From: Chrysogorgia sp. JL179-B06
Lineage: Eukaryota; Cnidaria; Anthozoa; Scleralcyonacea; Chrysogorgiidae
Assembly (NCBI GenBank): GCA_035772405.1
Contig: JAYKKM010000049.1
Span: 394,501 to 458,500, forward strand
Length of the DNA: 64,000 bases
Direction of reading: 5' to 3'
Below the pieces are notes generated by a model. The model was not told where the DNA came from. It worked only from the letters and a program-made list of their open reading frames with translations, and ran no database searches. The translations under genes were made by a program, and so were the position numbers. This document shows, piece after piece, positions 58,701-64,000 of this stretch (position 1 is its first letter; every line of letters begins with the position of its first letter).

Positions 58701-61455
58701 CGTATATGGAAAAAGTGACTGCCCCAACCGGGAATCGAACCCTGGTCTCCGAATCAACGTTTCGGCGCTCTGACCTTTGAGCTAATGAGATACGGTAAGA
58801 ACAGTCAGTGATTTGCCATATACATATTAAATTCGCCGCTTTTATTATTCCAGCATATAAGGCTGCCAGTCAGGCTGCACAACGATAATAATCATGATAA
58901 ATATAACCAATTCACTCTACCAATCTGAGTGCATGTAGCACTAGTGGGGAGAGTCTCAATAGCAATCAGAAGGTTGTGGGTTTGAGTCTTGTCAGGGACT
59001 CTTTCTAAGACTAATTACTTCTAAGCCTATTACATCCACTTCTTATCAATTCTAATATCTTTAATACATGTTAGTTAATTATAATTTTTAGTTGCCCTGG
59101 AGCTGTGATGTTTATTTTTAAATTACCAAATGGAAAAACTCACCTTCATACAGGTAGATGACTAACATTACTATTAATGTCTTGAAGTTGAATCACAGTT
59201 GATTCGAAATTCTTAAACTTTCCGGATGCCCCAACAGTTCACTGCTATTAATGTGCACATGGTTACATATTTCCCCCTAAATATTTTAGGAGACTTCAGA
59301 GCCTCTCCTTTAATGGAAGAGAATCCATTCCTTCGTTCCTCTCATATTCACACCTTGTATTTAGATACCACGTAAGTTCAAAGTTAAATTTTATTGCTTG
59401 GAAATATCTCTCAAAACGTGCACCATCCACTAAGTTCTGTAAAGTATCATGCGAAACTGTAAGAGAAAAATACATGTAAAACCGCTTTCATCTTTATGCC
59501 CCAGGTTTTAAGTGATAGAACAGCCAATCTTTATCTGATATACAAAGGCAAGCGTTTGTATATCAGATAAAGATTGGATGTGAATATATATGGCCAAATG
59601 AATAACACAAATCTACTATCTTGAAGACACAAGCTGTTTTAGCTGAGGAAATTGAAGGAACAGGACGACAAATCTTTATCTGATTTTTCCTTCATGAATT
59701 ATTAAAGTTCCCTGTGATCAAATTTTTGGTATCCCGAATTTTTACATATTTGTAAAGAGCATGGTGTTGTTACTTAACTTGCCAAATTTCAAGCAATTGC
59801 GAGCATGGGAAGTCGCCTTTTCAGACTGTTTTTATACGAGATTATACGGCCGCCATTACTCGAACATGTTCCGGACGCTTAGGTTGCGATTAGAGGAAGT
59901 GACGTCAAAGACTCAACACGCGGCCAGTTATATATGAATATGAAGCTACTTGGGGAAAACTTTCTATTGTAACTTGTCGTATAATTCGTATAATTTCCAT
60001 AAAGCTTTGTCACGCGTTGAGTCTTTGACGTCATAATCACATACTCTGCTGTGGAATCGCGGGCTCGTCTGGAACAAGTTTTGAGCAATGGCGGACAAAA
60101 TTAGGGAGACTTCTTGTGATAGAATGTTTGTTGTTCAATTTTGTTGGCAAATGCGAACATTTATTGACCTAAAATGATGTTCTGTAACAAAAAATGCCAG
60201 CAAACGTAATGTGATATTTCGTCGCAGGGGCACTTAATGAATTTGATAACTTTTAATAATAATATGATAATATAACACGGTTCGAGAAGAATTAATGAAA
60301 AATCGCACGCGTGTTTGGCGAAATATTCATAATACCACGAGTGCGAAGCACGAGTGGTATTATGAATATTTCGCCAAACACAAGTGCGATTTTTCATTAA
60401 TTATTCGAGAACAAGTGTTATTTCCTTTTAATACCTTTTCAATCAATTTTACGCGTTCCTAAATACCCCTAAATGTTACTACGAAGTGGGAAAACTGATG
60501 TTTGTAAATACTAAAATCCAAACATCCCGGATGTGATTTTTTACTAGGGGTATTATTTTTACTAGGGGTATTTTTTTTAAAAATTTTTAAAAAAAATTTA
60601 AGTTTAATACTGATGTCATTAGCCAATCAGGAATGAGTAAAATTGATTGAAATGGTATTAATATACTAATAATGGTAATTAACCAAGCATAGAATGAGAA
60701 TAAAGGAATGATCATCAGAATAAACATTTTAAATTAGTACTATATAAGAAAGGTTTACTAAAGCTTAAAGGGTTAACTACCCATTCATTTTATTTCAGTT
60801 ATTGTGACCCAGATTACAGCTTTCCTCCACAATCAGACACTGTCAATTATTGTGCATCATTAGCTTCAAAAGCTGTTGCAAAAAATCCCAAAACATTGAT
60901 AGTGGTTGGTACTTACACAATTGGAAAAGAGAAAATATTCATTGGTAATATAGCATCATTTTTTATTTTATTCTGCTTTGAAAAATCATAAAAATCTTTA
61001 CTTATGATTTATGTGATGTTATCTGATCTGTTTGGCAGCTGTGGCTGATGCCTTGAAATGCAAAGTTGGTGTTCGAGCAGATAAACATAACATATTACAA
61101 TGCTTGGAGTCAAAACACCAAAACGAAATCATTACGCGAAATTACAAAGATGCACAAGTTCATGTGCTTCCAATGGCAAATCTTTCCCACAAGGTGAATA
61201 TTGTATTGTTAACTGTAAAAATATTAGTCTATGAACAGACCACTGTACAATTAAAGTTAAAAAAACTGTTTTTCCCTAATGCTGAAATTTCTTAAACAAA
61301 AAATCCTCCACAGAAACTGGCTCTTCATCACAAGGACTACAGTTCTCTTTATTGTGAGATTCTGGCAATCAAACCAACTGGATGGACCTACAAAGACTGT
61401 GAAAGTAATTTAGCAACTATAAAGCCTTCGAAACGAGGACCTGTGGCAATCTATG
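43456..61455 (+). CDS. DCLRE1A: DCLRE1A (SNM1A) DNA crosslink-repair nuclease, 3' end outside window
   Basis: Ten exons join in frame to 1954 nt (651 codons plus one base): 43456-43774, 44812-44939, 45049-45715, 46437-46570, 50852-50970, 59092-59153, 59290-59371, 60799-60944, 61039-61193, 61314-61455. Residues 76-98 are a UBZ4 finger (C76, C79, H94, C98) for ubiquitin binding, followed by a SNM1A-type MCPDGINC segment. A low-complexity acidic linker leads to CPFYK and the metallo-beta-lactamase fold: HFHYDH at 395-400, DANHCPG with H456, GDFRASP with D478; then beta-CASP parts [22 protein letters not shown] and VHVLPM. The family is a nuclear 5'-3' exonuclease acting in interstrand crosslink repair. 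The final exon(s), expected to hold the YSEHSS region, are not in the window. Introns 4 and 5 (4.3 and 8.1 kb) are swollen by retroelements. Shares a promoter with HYPK. Confidence 0.95.
44812..44939 (+). CDS. DCLRE1A: DCLRE1A exon 2
   Basis: Acceptor CCCAATAG, donor GAAGAG/GTATAT. Encodes [19 protein letters not shown], which aligns with the segment after UBZ in vertebrate SNM1A. Confidence 0.85.
45049..45715 (+). CDS. DCLRE1A: DCLRE1A exon 3 (acidic linker)
   Basis: 667 nt after acceptor TTTTCTAG. Serine/acidic-rich linker; contains [18 protein letters not shown], which could be a short PCNA-type (QxxI/LxxFF-like) box: Q-M-D-I-G-I-F-F. Ends CPFYKIVEG at donor GAAG/GTACAG. Confidence 0.9.
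45970..46310. mobile_element. Decayed Penelope terminus in DCLRE1A intron 3
   Basis: Matches the 37300-37845 palindrome ends (AAAAGTAGAGTGCTGCGTAG, ACTCGAAACGTCAGTATT). Two degenerate hammerhead cores lie at about 46095-46135 and 46141-46178. A TAGCCTGCG hairpin (46196-46251) sits inside. Confidence 0.6.
46196..46251. mobile_element. 56-bp TAGCCTGCG hairpin insertion
   Basis: TAGCCTGCGAGAGGCTCTCT with its near-complement to TAGGCTA; flanks TAAAAATAT and TAAAAATGT give a 9-bp target duplication with one mismatch. Confidence 0.65.
46437..46570 (+). CDS. DCLRE1A: DCLRE1A exon 4 (MBL motif 2)
   Basis: Acceptor CATTTCAG, donor CAG/GTAAAC. Encodes [18 protein letters not shown] and [12 protein letters not shown], the metal-binding HxHxDH. 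Confidence 0.95.
47449..47984. mobile_element. ~535-bp MITE with GCCT(T)AAGGCGGATTTCCAGT ends
   Basis: Inverted ends of about 30-45 bp; the inner part repeats GCTGCGAGT/ACTCGCAGC many times, giving further self-complementarity. Confidence 0.7.
48060..48873 (+). pseudogene. Ty3/gypsy RT and RNase H debris
   Basis: Pieces out of native order: an RNase H tail ([16 protein letters not shown]) near 48190, an RT block at 48373-48600 ([29 protein letters not shown]) and an RNase H start near 48730-48870 ([25 protein letters not shown]). Stops and frame changes throughout; no protease, integrase or LTR nearby. Confidence 0.7.
48874..49459. mobile_element. 586-bp PIF/Harbinger-like MITE inserted in the gypsy remnant
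   Basis: TTA at 48871-48873 and 49460-49462 flank inverted ends (CCTGTTTATAAGCGCTAGGG and complement). A 3-bp TTA target duplication is characteristic of PIF/Harbinger. The 60-codon frame inside is not credible as a transposase. Confidence 0.7.
49463..49800 (-). pseudogene. Ty3/gypsy RNase H remnant, minus strand
   Basis: Minus frame 49671-49438 has [18 protein letters not shown] and NADALSR, the end of gypsy RNase H. The adjacent 49670-49795 repeats 48265-48385 in direct orientation. Confidence 0.65.
50852..50970 (+). CDS. DCLRE1A: DCLRE1A exon 5
   Basis: Acceptor AATTTAG, donor CA/GTAAGT. Encodes [20 protein letters not shown] and VTLLDAN; H456 is completed in exon 6. Confidence 0.93.
51734..51973 (-). 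mobile_element. BEL/Pao 3' LTR (240 bp)
   Basis: On the minus strand begins TGTGGGGAGTTGTGTAATCA and ends TCTGATTTCCAAT. One base differs from the other LTR (A at the AA-AGTCACTG position against C). A purine stretch AGGGGAG lies just above it as polypurine tract. Confidence 0.92.
52124..56776 (-). CDS. BEL/Pao Gag-Pol polyprotein (1550-codon frame)
   Basis: Order by residue: Gag-like helices 1-150; zinc knuckles [14 protein letters not shown] (about 185-198) and a second CFNC...C near 217-230 plus a [13 protein letters not shown] at 236-248; aspartic protease [11 protein letters not shown] at 283-293; RT with VVYDAS (568), [11 protein letters not shown] (612) and YVDD at 691-694; RNase [11 protein letters not shown] near 864-873; integrase with the HHCC zinc site (H1149, H1156, C1186, C1189) and catalytic D1222, D1285, E1332; C-terminal chromo-like/DUF region [16 protein letters not shown]. 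The frame is unbroken, so the enzymes could be active. The first Met is inside Gag: the true N terminus is in the neighbouring frame. Confidence 0.93.
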   Translation of the reverse strand: MAVILEKFQAEIDQADIAPVTKFAYLKELVDLKVREDIDGLPFTTDGYERAKTILKNEYGKTSEIVHAYVRNIAALPTITGSHPAKVNQFYKSLTYNVQSLETLGKLQEVKGNVRGVIDKLKGIKADLVSGEQNWQEWDFKQLLEALKKWKDINPMESPETQEKNHHPRNRSFYAQDRDYQTKGCVYCGDVNHKSTNCDKITTVPERKKKLSEKRLCFNCTGIKHRAAECKSRSVCQVCQRKHHTSICDKVSQDKMLTAKNETGAVCHPVVLVEVNGVKCRALLDTGAGSSYASAALLRELHLQPEKSEIRRIEMMIGVTTKRVEIYHLQVRSIKGDFTLETEVTKVDRNELLILDNPGYKEMLCKYSHLCGVVMEDEDSKAKLPVHLILGASEYTRIKTGTCQKVGKIGDPVAEKTRFGWTIISSGAEELDLGKMFLSQTSVADYEALCRLDVLELEDSPTGDQGTVHAEFREQLKHCPEGWYETGLPWKGGHPPLPNNEKGSLRRLDNLVHKLEKTKRLEEYNAVIQDQLEQGVVERVEAPATGVEFYLPHKPVVRESATSTKLRVVYDASARAHQDAPSINECLEIGPPLQNRLWEVLVRGRFHPVAIAGDIQQAFLQVRIKEGDRDALRFHWFKDLQSRQIETLRFTRALFGLAPSPFLLGGVIKQHLKSCREEYPKYLDEIERSIYVDDLIMGGSNTQEAEAIKQTAIEIFGKAKFKLHKWSSNVDQLEQKEDPVEGRSYAKQQLGLNSGASSLLGLTWDKRKDTIGVNFPLEKTESTKRGILGKVARIYDPLGFTSPITLRGKQLYRDACDEKCGWDAKLPNELTKRWIRWESELPNEVMIPRSIPKHQEAISDISLHAFGDASGKGVAAAVYAVVKQPSGVSQGLVAAKARLTKKGLTIPRLELVSGHMAVNLAHNVKEALEGFPMSKVFCWLDSTVALHWIRRPGEYKQFVSNRVRKIQERGETTWRHVGTKENPADLASRGGNVDDQQQLWWTGPEWLSNEGEWPTDIITTQNEATLAETKATKTLFGVALAEKDDFDNLLVKWNLWRTLRISAWITRFIQNSRSSKESRAAGPLTTTEISDQRRVQERAKESKHFQEDTLRLNLQPNERGILECRGRIQGQYPTYLPDEDPYTQKMVEHAHKTTLHGGVSLTMTKVREEIWVPRLRRLTKRVIKACHGCRRFQAVALANPPPGILPKDRTTGQTAFQVIGVDFAGPLRYHTKTKKQAKAYIVLYACSLTRALYLELLKSMETEEFWGSLKRLIARRGRPTKIYSDNGGTFVGAAKWLKTVMRDERFNNFLAQQKIQWQFNLSRAPWWGGQFERMVGLVKQSLYKSIGGGHLTWSELQDVILDVEVTLNNRPLCYVEDDVQMPILTPNSLMFTQPNTLPELQAHHLETKDLRKRARHLQRCKDAVWKRWTSEYLRALRERHNLKHKSSKSRLAEGDVVIIKSDDRNRGKWKMGVVKSLIRGRDGVVRAARLKAGQNNLERAVQQLYPLELSCDQTVEVNVVPLNAEAKSFRPRRDAAIAAACRIQDMENDE
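56725..57288 (-). CDS. BEL/Pao Gag N-terminal frame
   Basis: 187 codons starting [12 protein letters not shown], with a long charged coiled coil ([20 protein letters not shown]) and then [20 protein letters not shown], the hallmark Gag motif of BEL elements. It loses the motif after SFW, where the downstream Gag continues in the -1 frame (about 56755-56776). Either a single-base deletion or a frameshift site; no canonical slippery heptamer is evident. Confidence 0.85.
   Translation of the reverse strand: MDEYINKLTKKLQLLKLTQNKTKSVVEKGNFQTMLRHKETLITIVGEADSLKRDVEQAKLNDNENEDEVATWSLEIEGKIDEVDNDIANLTKRLAEMQQHENFEKKEKENQQVAREREKQLEFERAKLQLQMEFNEKAEQTKTVSTAKTTQRDQVKLPKLAITKFNGTYEQWLSFWKSSKQRLTKPT
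57350..57589 (-). mobile_element. BEL/Pao 5' LTR (240 bp)
   Basis: Same limits and sequence as the 3' LTR with one substitution. Confidence 0.92.
57595..58366. other. DCLRE1A intron 5, unassigned repeats
   Basis: The GGGGGATTTTCC...TTTTTGAATTTAGGGTTTCC segment near 57770 is related to repeats near 740 and 33770. No exon was found. Confidence 0.4.
58367..58845 (-). mobile_element. Two tRNA-derived SINE copies
   Basis: Near-direct copies at about 58367-58540 and 58669-58845 share AAAAAGTGACTGCCCCAACC. On the minus strand the second has TAGCTCAAAGGTCAGAGCGC (A box) and GGTTCGATTCCCGGTTGGGG (B box); the first lacks the segment around CCTGGTCTCC. Confidence 0.65.
59092..59153 (+). CDS. DCLRE1A: DCLRE1A exon 6 (MBL motif 3)
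   Basis: Acceptor ATTTTTAG, donor ACAG/GTAGAT. Encodes [20 protein letters not shown]. Confidence 0.93.
59290..59371 (+). CDS. DCLRE1A: DCLRE1A exon 7 (MBL motif 4)
   Basis: Acceptor ATTTTAG, donor ACCAC/GTAAGT. Encodes [14 protein letters not shown] and HIHTLYLDT. Confidence 0.93.
59524..59577. repeat. 54-bp perfect hairpin
   Basis: CCAATCTTTATCTGATATAC and complement around a short AAGGCAAGCG-type loop; in DCLRE1A intron 7. Confidence 0.85.
59850..60094. repeat. Inverted repeat (~245 bp)
   Basis: Ends CCGCCATT/AATGGCGG and an inner GACGTCAAAGACTCAACACG with its complement at about 60015. Possibly a MITE. Confidence 0.55.
60274..60420. repeat. 147-bp palindrome
   Basis: ATTAATGAAAAATCGCAC and TTTGGCGAAATATTCATAAT mirror each other around GAGTGCGAAGCACGAG. 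Confidence 0.85.
60799..60944 (+). CDS. DCLRE1A: DCLRE1A exon 8 (beta-CASP)
   Basis: Acceptor TATTTCAG, donor TTG/GTAATA. Encodes [15 protein letters not shown] and [14 protein letters not shown]. Confidence 0.95.
61039..61193 (+). CDS. DCLRE1A: DCLRE1A exon 9
   Basis: Acceptor TTGGCAG, donor AAG/GTGAAT. Encodes [20 protein letters not shown] to [12 protein letters not shown]. Confidence 0.93.
61314..61455 (+). CDS. DCLRE1A: DCLRE1A exon 10 (last visible)
   Basis: Acceptor CTCCACAG, donor TATG/GTGAGA. Encodes [17 protein letters not shown] and GPVAIYG; the next exon lies beyond 64000. Confidence 0.92.
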
Positions 61456-61576
61456 GTGAGACATTGTTTTACTGCACTGTATATGGTAGTGAATTTAACA
61501 AGTTTGAGTAACACCAATATAGGGAATATAATAAAGATTATAAGAAAAATATGAAAGCCGCTAAGTTCTCAAAAGA

Positions 61577-62234
61577 ACTGGATATAATATGAAAAAGTGA
61601 AATAAGAGAACTTCAATGTATCGAAAAATACTTAAAGGACATTGGCAACAAAAATTAAGTTTGTCTAATATGAAAGAACTCGTAAAATGATAGAGTAACA
61701 CCTTTTACAACTTTTCGGTATTTTACTTCGTTTTTGAAATATTTCAGTTTGTTTGATATGTAAATGAATATGTCTCTGTCTTGTGCAGGGTAGAGAATTT
61801 TTGCACATTAAAAATGTCTTATATCTCAGTGATTGCTACGTTTACAACGTTCATTATCATGAGGAGTTATATTATACGCACATTTTCAAGTAAATTTGTG
61901 GATCAAACTGAAAATTCTCTACCCTGCACCTGATGTCAGAGACCATCTCATTTACATATCAAACAAACTGAAATACTTCAAAAAACGAAGTAAAATACGG
62001 AAAAGTTGTAAAAGGTGTTACTCTGTCATTTTACGATTTCTTTCATATTAGACAAACTTAATTTTTGATGCCAATGTCGTATCTTAAGTAAGAGTATAAC
62101 ACTTTCGGACGATGTGTCCTTCTTCAGGTCAGTCTGACCTGAAGATCGTCCGAAACGTCGTCCATGTTGATCTTACTTATCTTACTTAAGTATTTTTCGA
62201 CACATTGAAGTACTCTAATTCATATTATATCCAA
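61577..62234. mobile_element. Nested foldback: MITE inside a palindromic hammerhead-like terminus
   Basis: The inner arms 61639-61815 and 61899-62077 (ATTGGCAACAAAAATTAAGT end) form a ~440-bp foldback. Outer arms 61577-61634 and 62186-62234 also match in inverted sense, enclosing a 62094-62185 palindrome. Confidence 0.65.
62101..62160. ncRNA. Opposed hammerhead-like cores (decayed)
   Basis: Plus: CTGAAGA 62139-62145, GAAA 62152-62155, CGTC, but stem II is truncated. Minus: CTGAAGA (62127-62121), stem II GGAC/GTCC, GAAA (62106-62103), then GTG instead of C-GTC. Confidence 0.4.
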
Positions 62235-62383
62235 TATAATAATGATCATGGTTGTATAATAATAATGGTTGTCAAACAAGTATAACAAATAACTGATTTA
62301 TAGAGCGCGGCTTCTTCATCAGAGTAAAGTGAAAAATAAAATTGTACAGTATATATATAAACAAATATACGGTACTGTGGTTA

Positions 62384-63143
62384 AAGTGTCTATGAAACGA
62401 AAATTAAGTTTATTTTATTTGAAAGAACTTTTAAAATAATGAAGAATATTAATTTACAGCTCTTTCATATTTCACTTGGTTCTTGAGATATTCAGACTTA
62501 TGTGATATTCAAATGAGATAACCTATGACGTCAAAGGGTTTGCAATACATTTTAACATATTGGAAAATCGTGTATGTCTTTAAGATTATTAAACGAAATC
62601 ACTTGAAACTTTGCATGTGGATACAGACAACTAAACTGGAGAACATCGTTCTAGTTTTATGGTCGCCATGGTAACAAATTAGTTTTCAGACATCTTGATT
62701 TCTAAAATAAAATGATTTGTTTTCTCTTCCGTCCCAAACATTTGCGGGTTGGTACTGGTTTAGCATATTTTCACGGACTTAACCAATTCTAAACTGAAGT
62801 TTAACTTTGGTGCAACACATAGCTATGTAAGAAAACAAAGATTGTATTATTACTATTGCAACATTGAAACTTGAACGATGTTCTAGAAGTTTAGTGGTTT
62901 GTATCCACATGCAAAGTTTCAAGTGATTTCGTTTAATAATGTTAAAGATATACACGATTTTCCAATATGTTAAAATGTATTGCAAACCCTTTGACGTCAT
63001 AGGTTATCTCATTTGAATATCACATAAGTCTAAATATCTCAAGAACCAAGTGAAATATGAAAGAGCTGTAAATTAATATTCTTCATTATTTAAAAGTTCT
63101 TTCAAATAAAACAAACTTAATTTTCGTTTCATAGGCACTTTAA
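62384..63143. mobile_element. ~760-bp foldback MITE with ~275-bp arms
   Basis: Arms 62384-62660 and 62863-63143, ends TTAAAGTGTCTATGAAACGA-like and GTTTCATAGGCACTTTAA; about 200 bp of loop. No transposase. Confidence 0.8.
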
Positions 63144-63266
63144 GGAGATACCAAAGGTATTACGTAAGCTAATTGTTTGTCCAAATTTACCAGCTTTACT
63201 GCATCTACAGTATTTATGTTTTGCAGCTGCTTATTGAGTATATTTTAATGTGCCTAATTTTACATA

Positions 63267-63525
63267 TTCGTAATATTTGGGTCTTCCTGAGCAAAATCAT
63301 AAAATATATTGTCAGCCAAAAATTTAATCTTTGTGGAGTTTTTCGCTGTTAAAATTACCAGATGTGTTGTCACAAGTGGCGTTCCAAACCAGTTTTCTTT
63401 TGTTATTTGCCACAAAAATGCTTCTTGTGACATCACATCCAATAAATTTAACAGCAAAAAAGTCGATGAAGATGAAATTTTCAGCTGATAAGATATATTA
63501 TGATTTTGCTCAAGAAGACCTGACC
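63267..63525. mobile_element. ~260-bp foldback MITE
   Basis: Arms about 95 bp: GGTCTTCCTGAGCAAAATCA and TGATTTTGCTCAAGAAGACC. Inner TTTAACAGC/GCTGTTAAA. Related in part to 35087-35500. Confidence 0.7.
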
Positions 63526-63729
63526 CAACTGGATGAGGTTTGAATGAAACAGTTGTAAAATCTCTAGTATAGCATTCAAGTATACTATCAACATTTGAAT
63601 TAGATTAAATTTCTCAAGCAGCAGAATATTGTATTCAAAATGATGACTGATGTCATACTAGTCATTAGCGTTTTGGATATTATAGATTGGCAAAGCTCAA
63701 ATCATAAAATATTTTGGCATTGCAACTAT

Positions 63730-64000
63730 AGTAGTTCAAGCCCGGTACAAATATACCATTTCTAGAGATTTGACAGTTACAAGAATTGTCTGTCATCTTG
63801 TCCGAAGATTATACTCAACTTTTTGTGAAAGTTATAATATTTTATGTTGAATGGACTGTGTTTAGATTTCGTATTATACAATCTCAGATGAGAGACATTA
63901 CGCTAAGTTTTGAGACATTGCACTAAATTTGGAGATATTACACTAAGTTGTGAGACATTGCGCTAAGTTGTGAGACATTACGCTAAGTTGCGAGACGTTA
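63730..64000. repeat. Dispersed repeat with minisatellite, cut by window end
   Basis: The flank (GGTACAAATAT...CCATTTCTAGAGATTT) and the array of GAGACATTGCGCTAAGTTGT-type units repeat 35995-36550. The array continues past 64000. Confidence 0.85.

Overview
The window is eukaryotic and intron-rich, with two conserved animal genes and a dense load of metazoan mobile DNA: a BEL/Pao LTR element, Ty3-type remnants, LINE 3' ends, Penelope-like elements with hammerhead-like motifs, hAT remains, foldback elements and tRNA-derived SINEs. Together with long (TA)n tracts and a von Willebrand A (VWA) protein pair, this best fits a cnidarian, probably an anthozoan such as a stony coral. That assignment is inference; no marker gene proves it.

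Layout. 1-2156: repeats, no gene seen. 2157-10240 (minus): three-exon VWA secreted-protein gene, copy 1, with a 1-nt frame break in exon 1. 10350-24450: accessory DNA, including a 6.4-kb Foldback-like element (12521-18957) whose inverted arms are built of tandem ~185-bp satellite units, a minisatellite, LINE pieces and a hAT remnant. 24477-30863 (minus): VWA gene copy 2, intact, 745 codons, same intron positions as copy 1; the two form a segmental tandem duplication. 31000-35650: dispersed repeats and inverted tRNA-like SINEs.

35659-43389 (minus): HYPK, reconstructed from four short exons that join to 115 codons; its 6.2-kb intron 2 carries Penelope-like DNA (RT plus GIY-YIG) and a palindrome with two opposed hammerhead-ribozyme cores. 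43456 to beyond the right edge (plus): DCLRE1A/SNM1A, ten exons visible (651 complete codons), starting 66 bp from the HYPK start codon, so the two share a bidirectional promoter. Its introns hold gypsy debris, a PIF-like MITE, a near-new BEL/Pao element (51734-57589, LTRs 240 bp with one mismatch) and several large foldback MITEs.

The host genes do not form a pathway: DCLRE1A is a DNA crosslink-repair nuclease, HYPK a ribosome/NatA-associated chaperone, and the VWA pair are predicted secreted proteins. The most notable non-gene signals are the hammerhead-like motifs at (TA)n-flanked Penelope termini, the satellite-armed Foldback-like element, and a set of tiny hairpin insertions with 8-9 bp target duplications.
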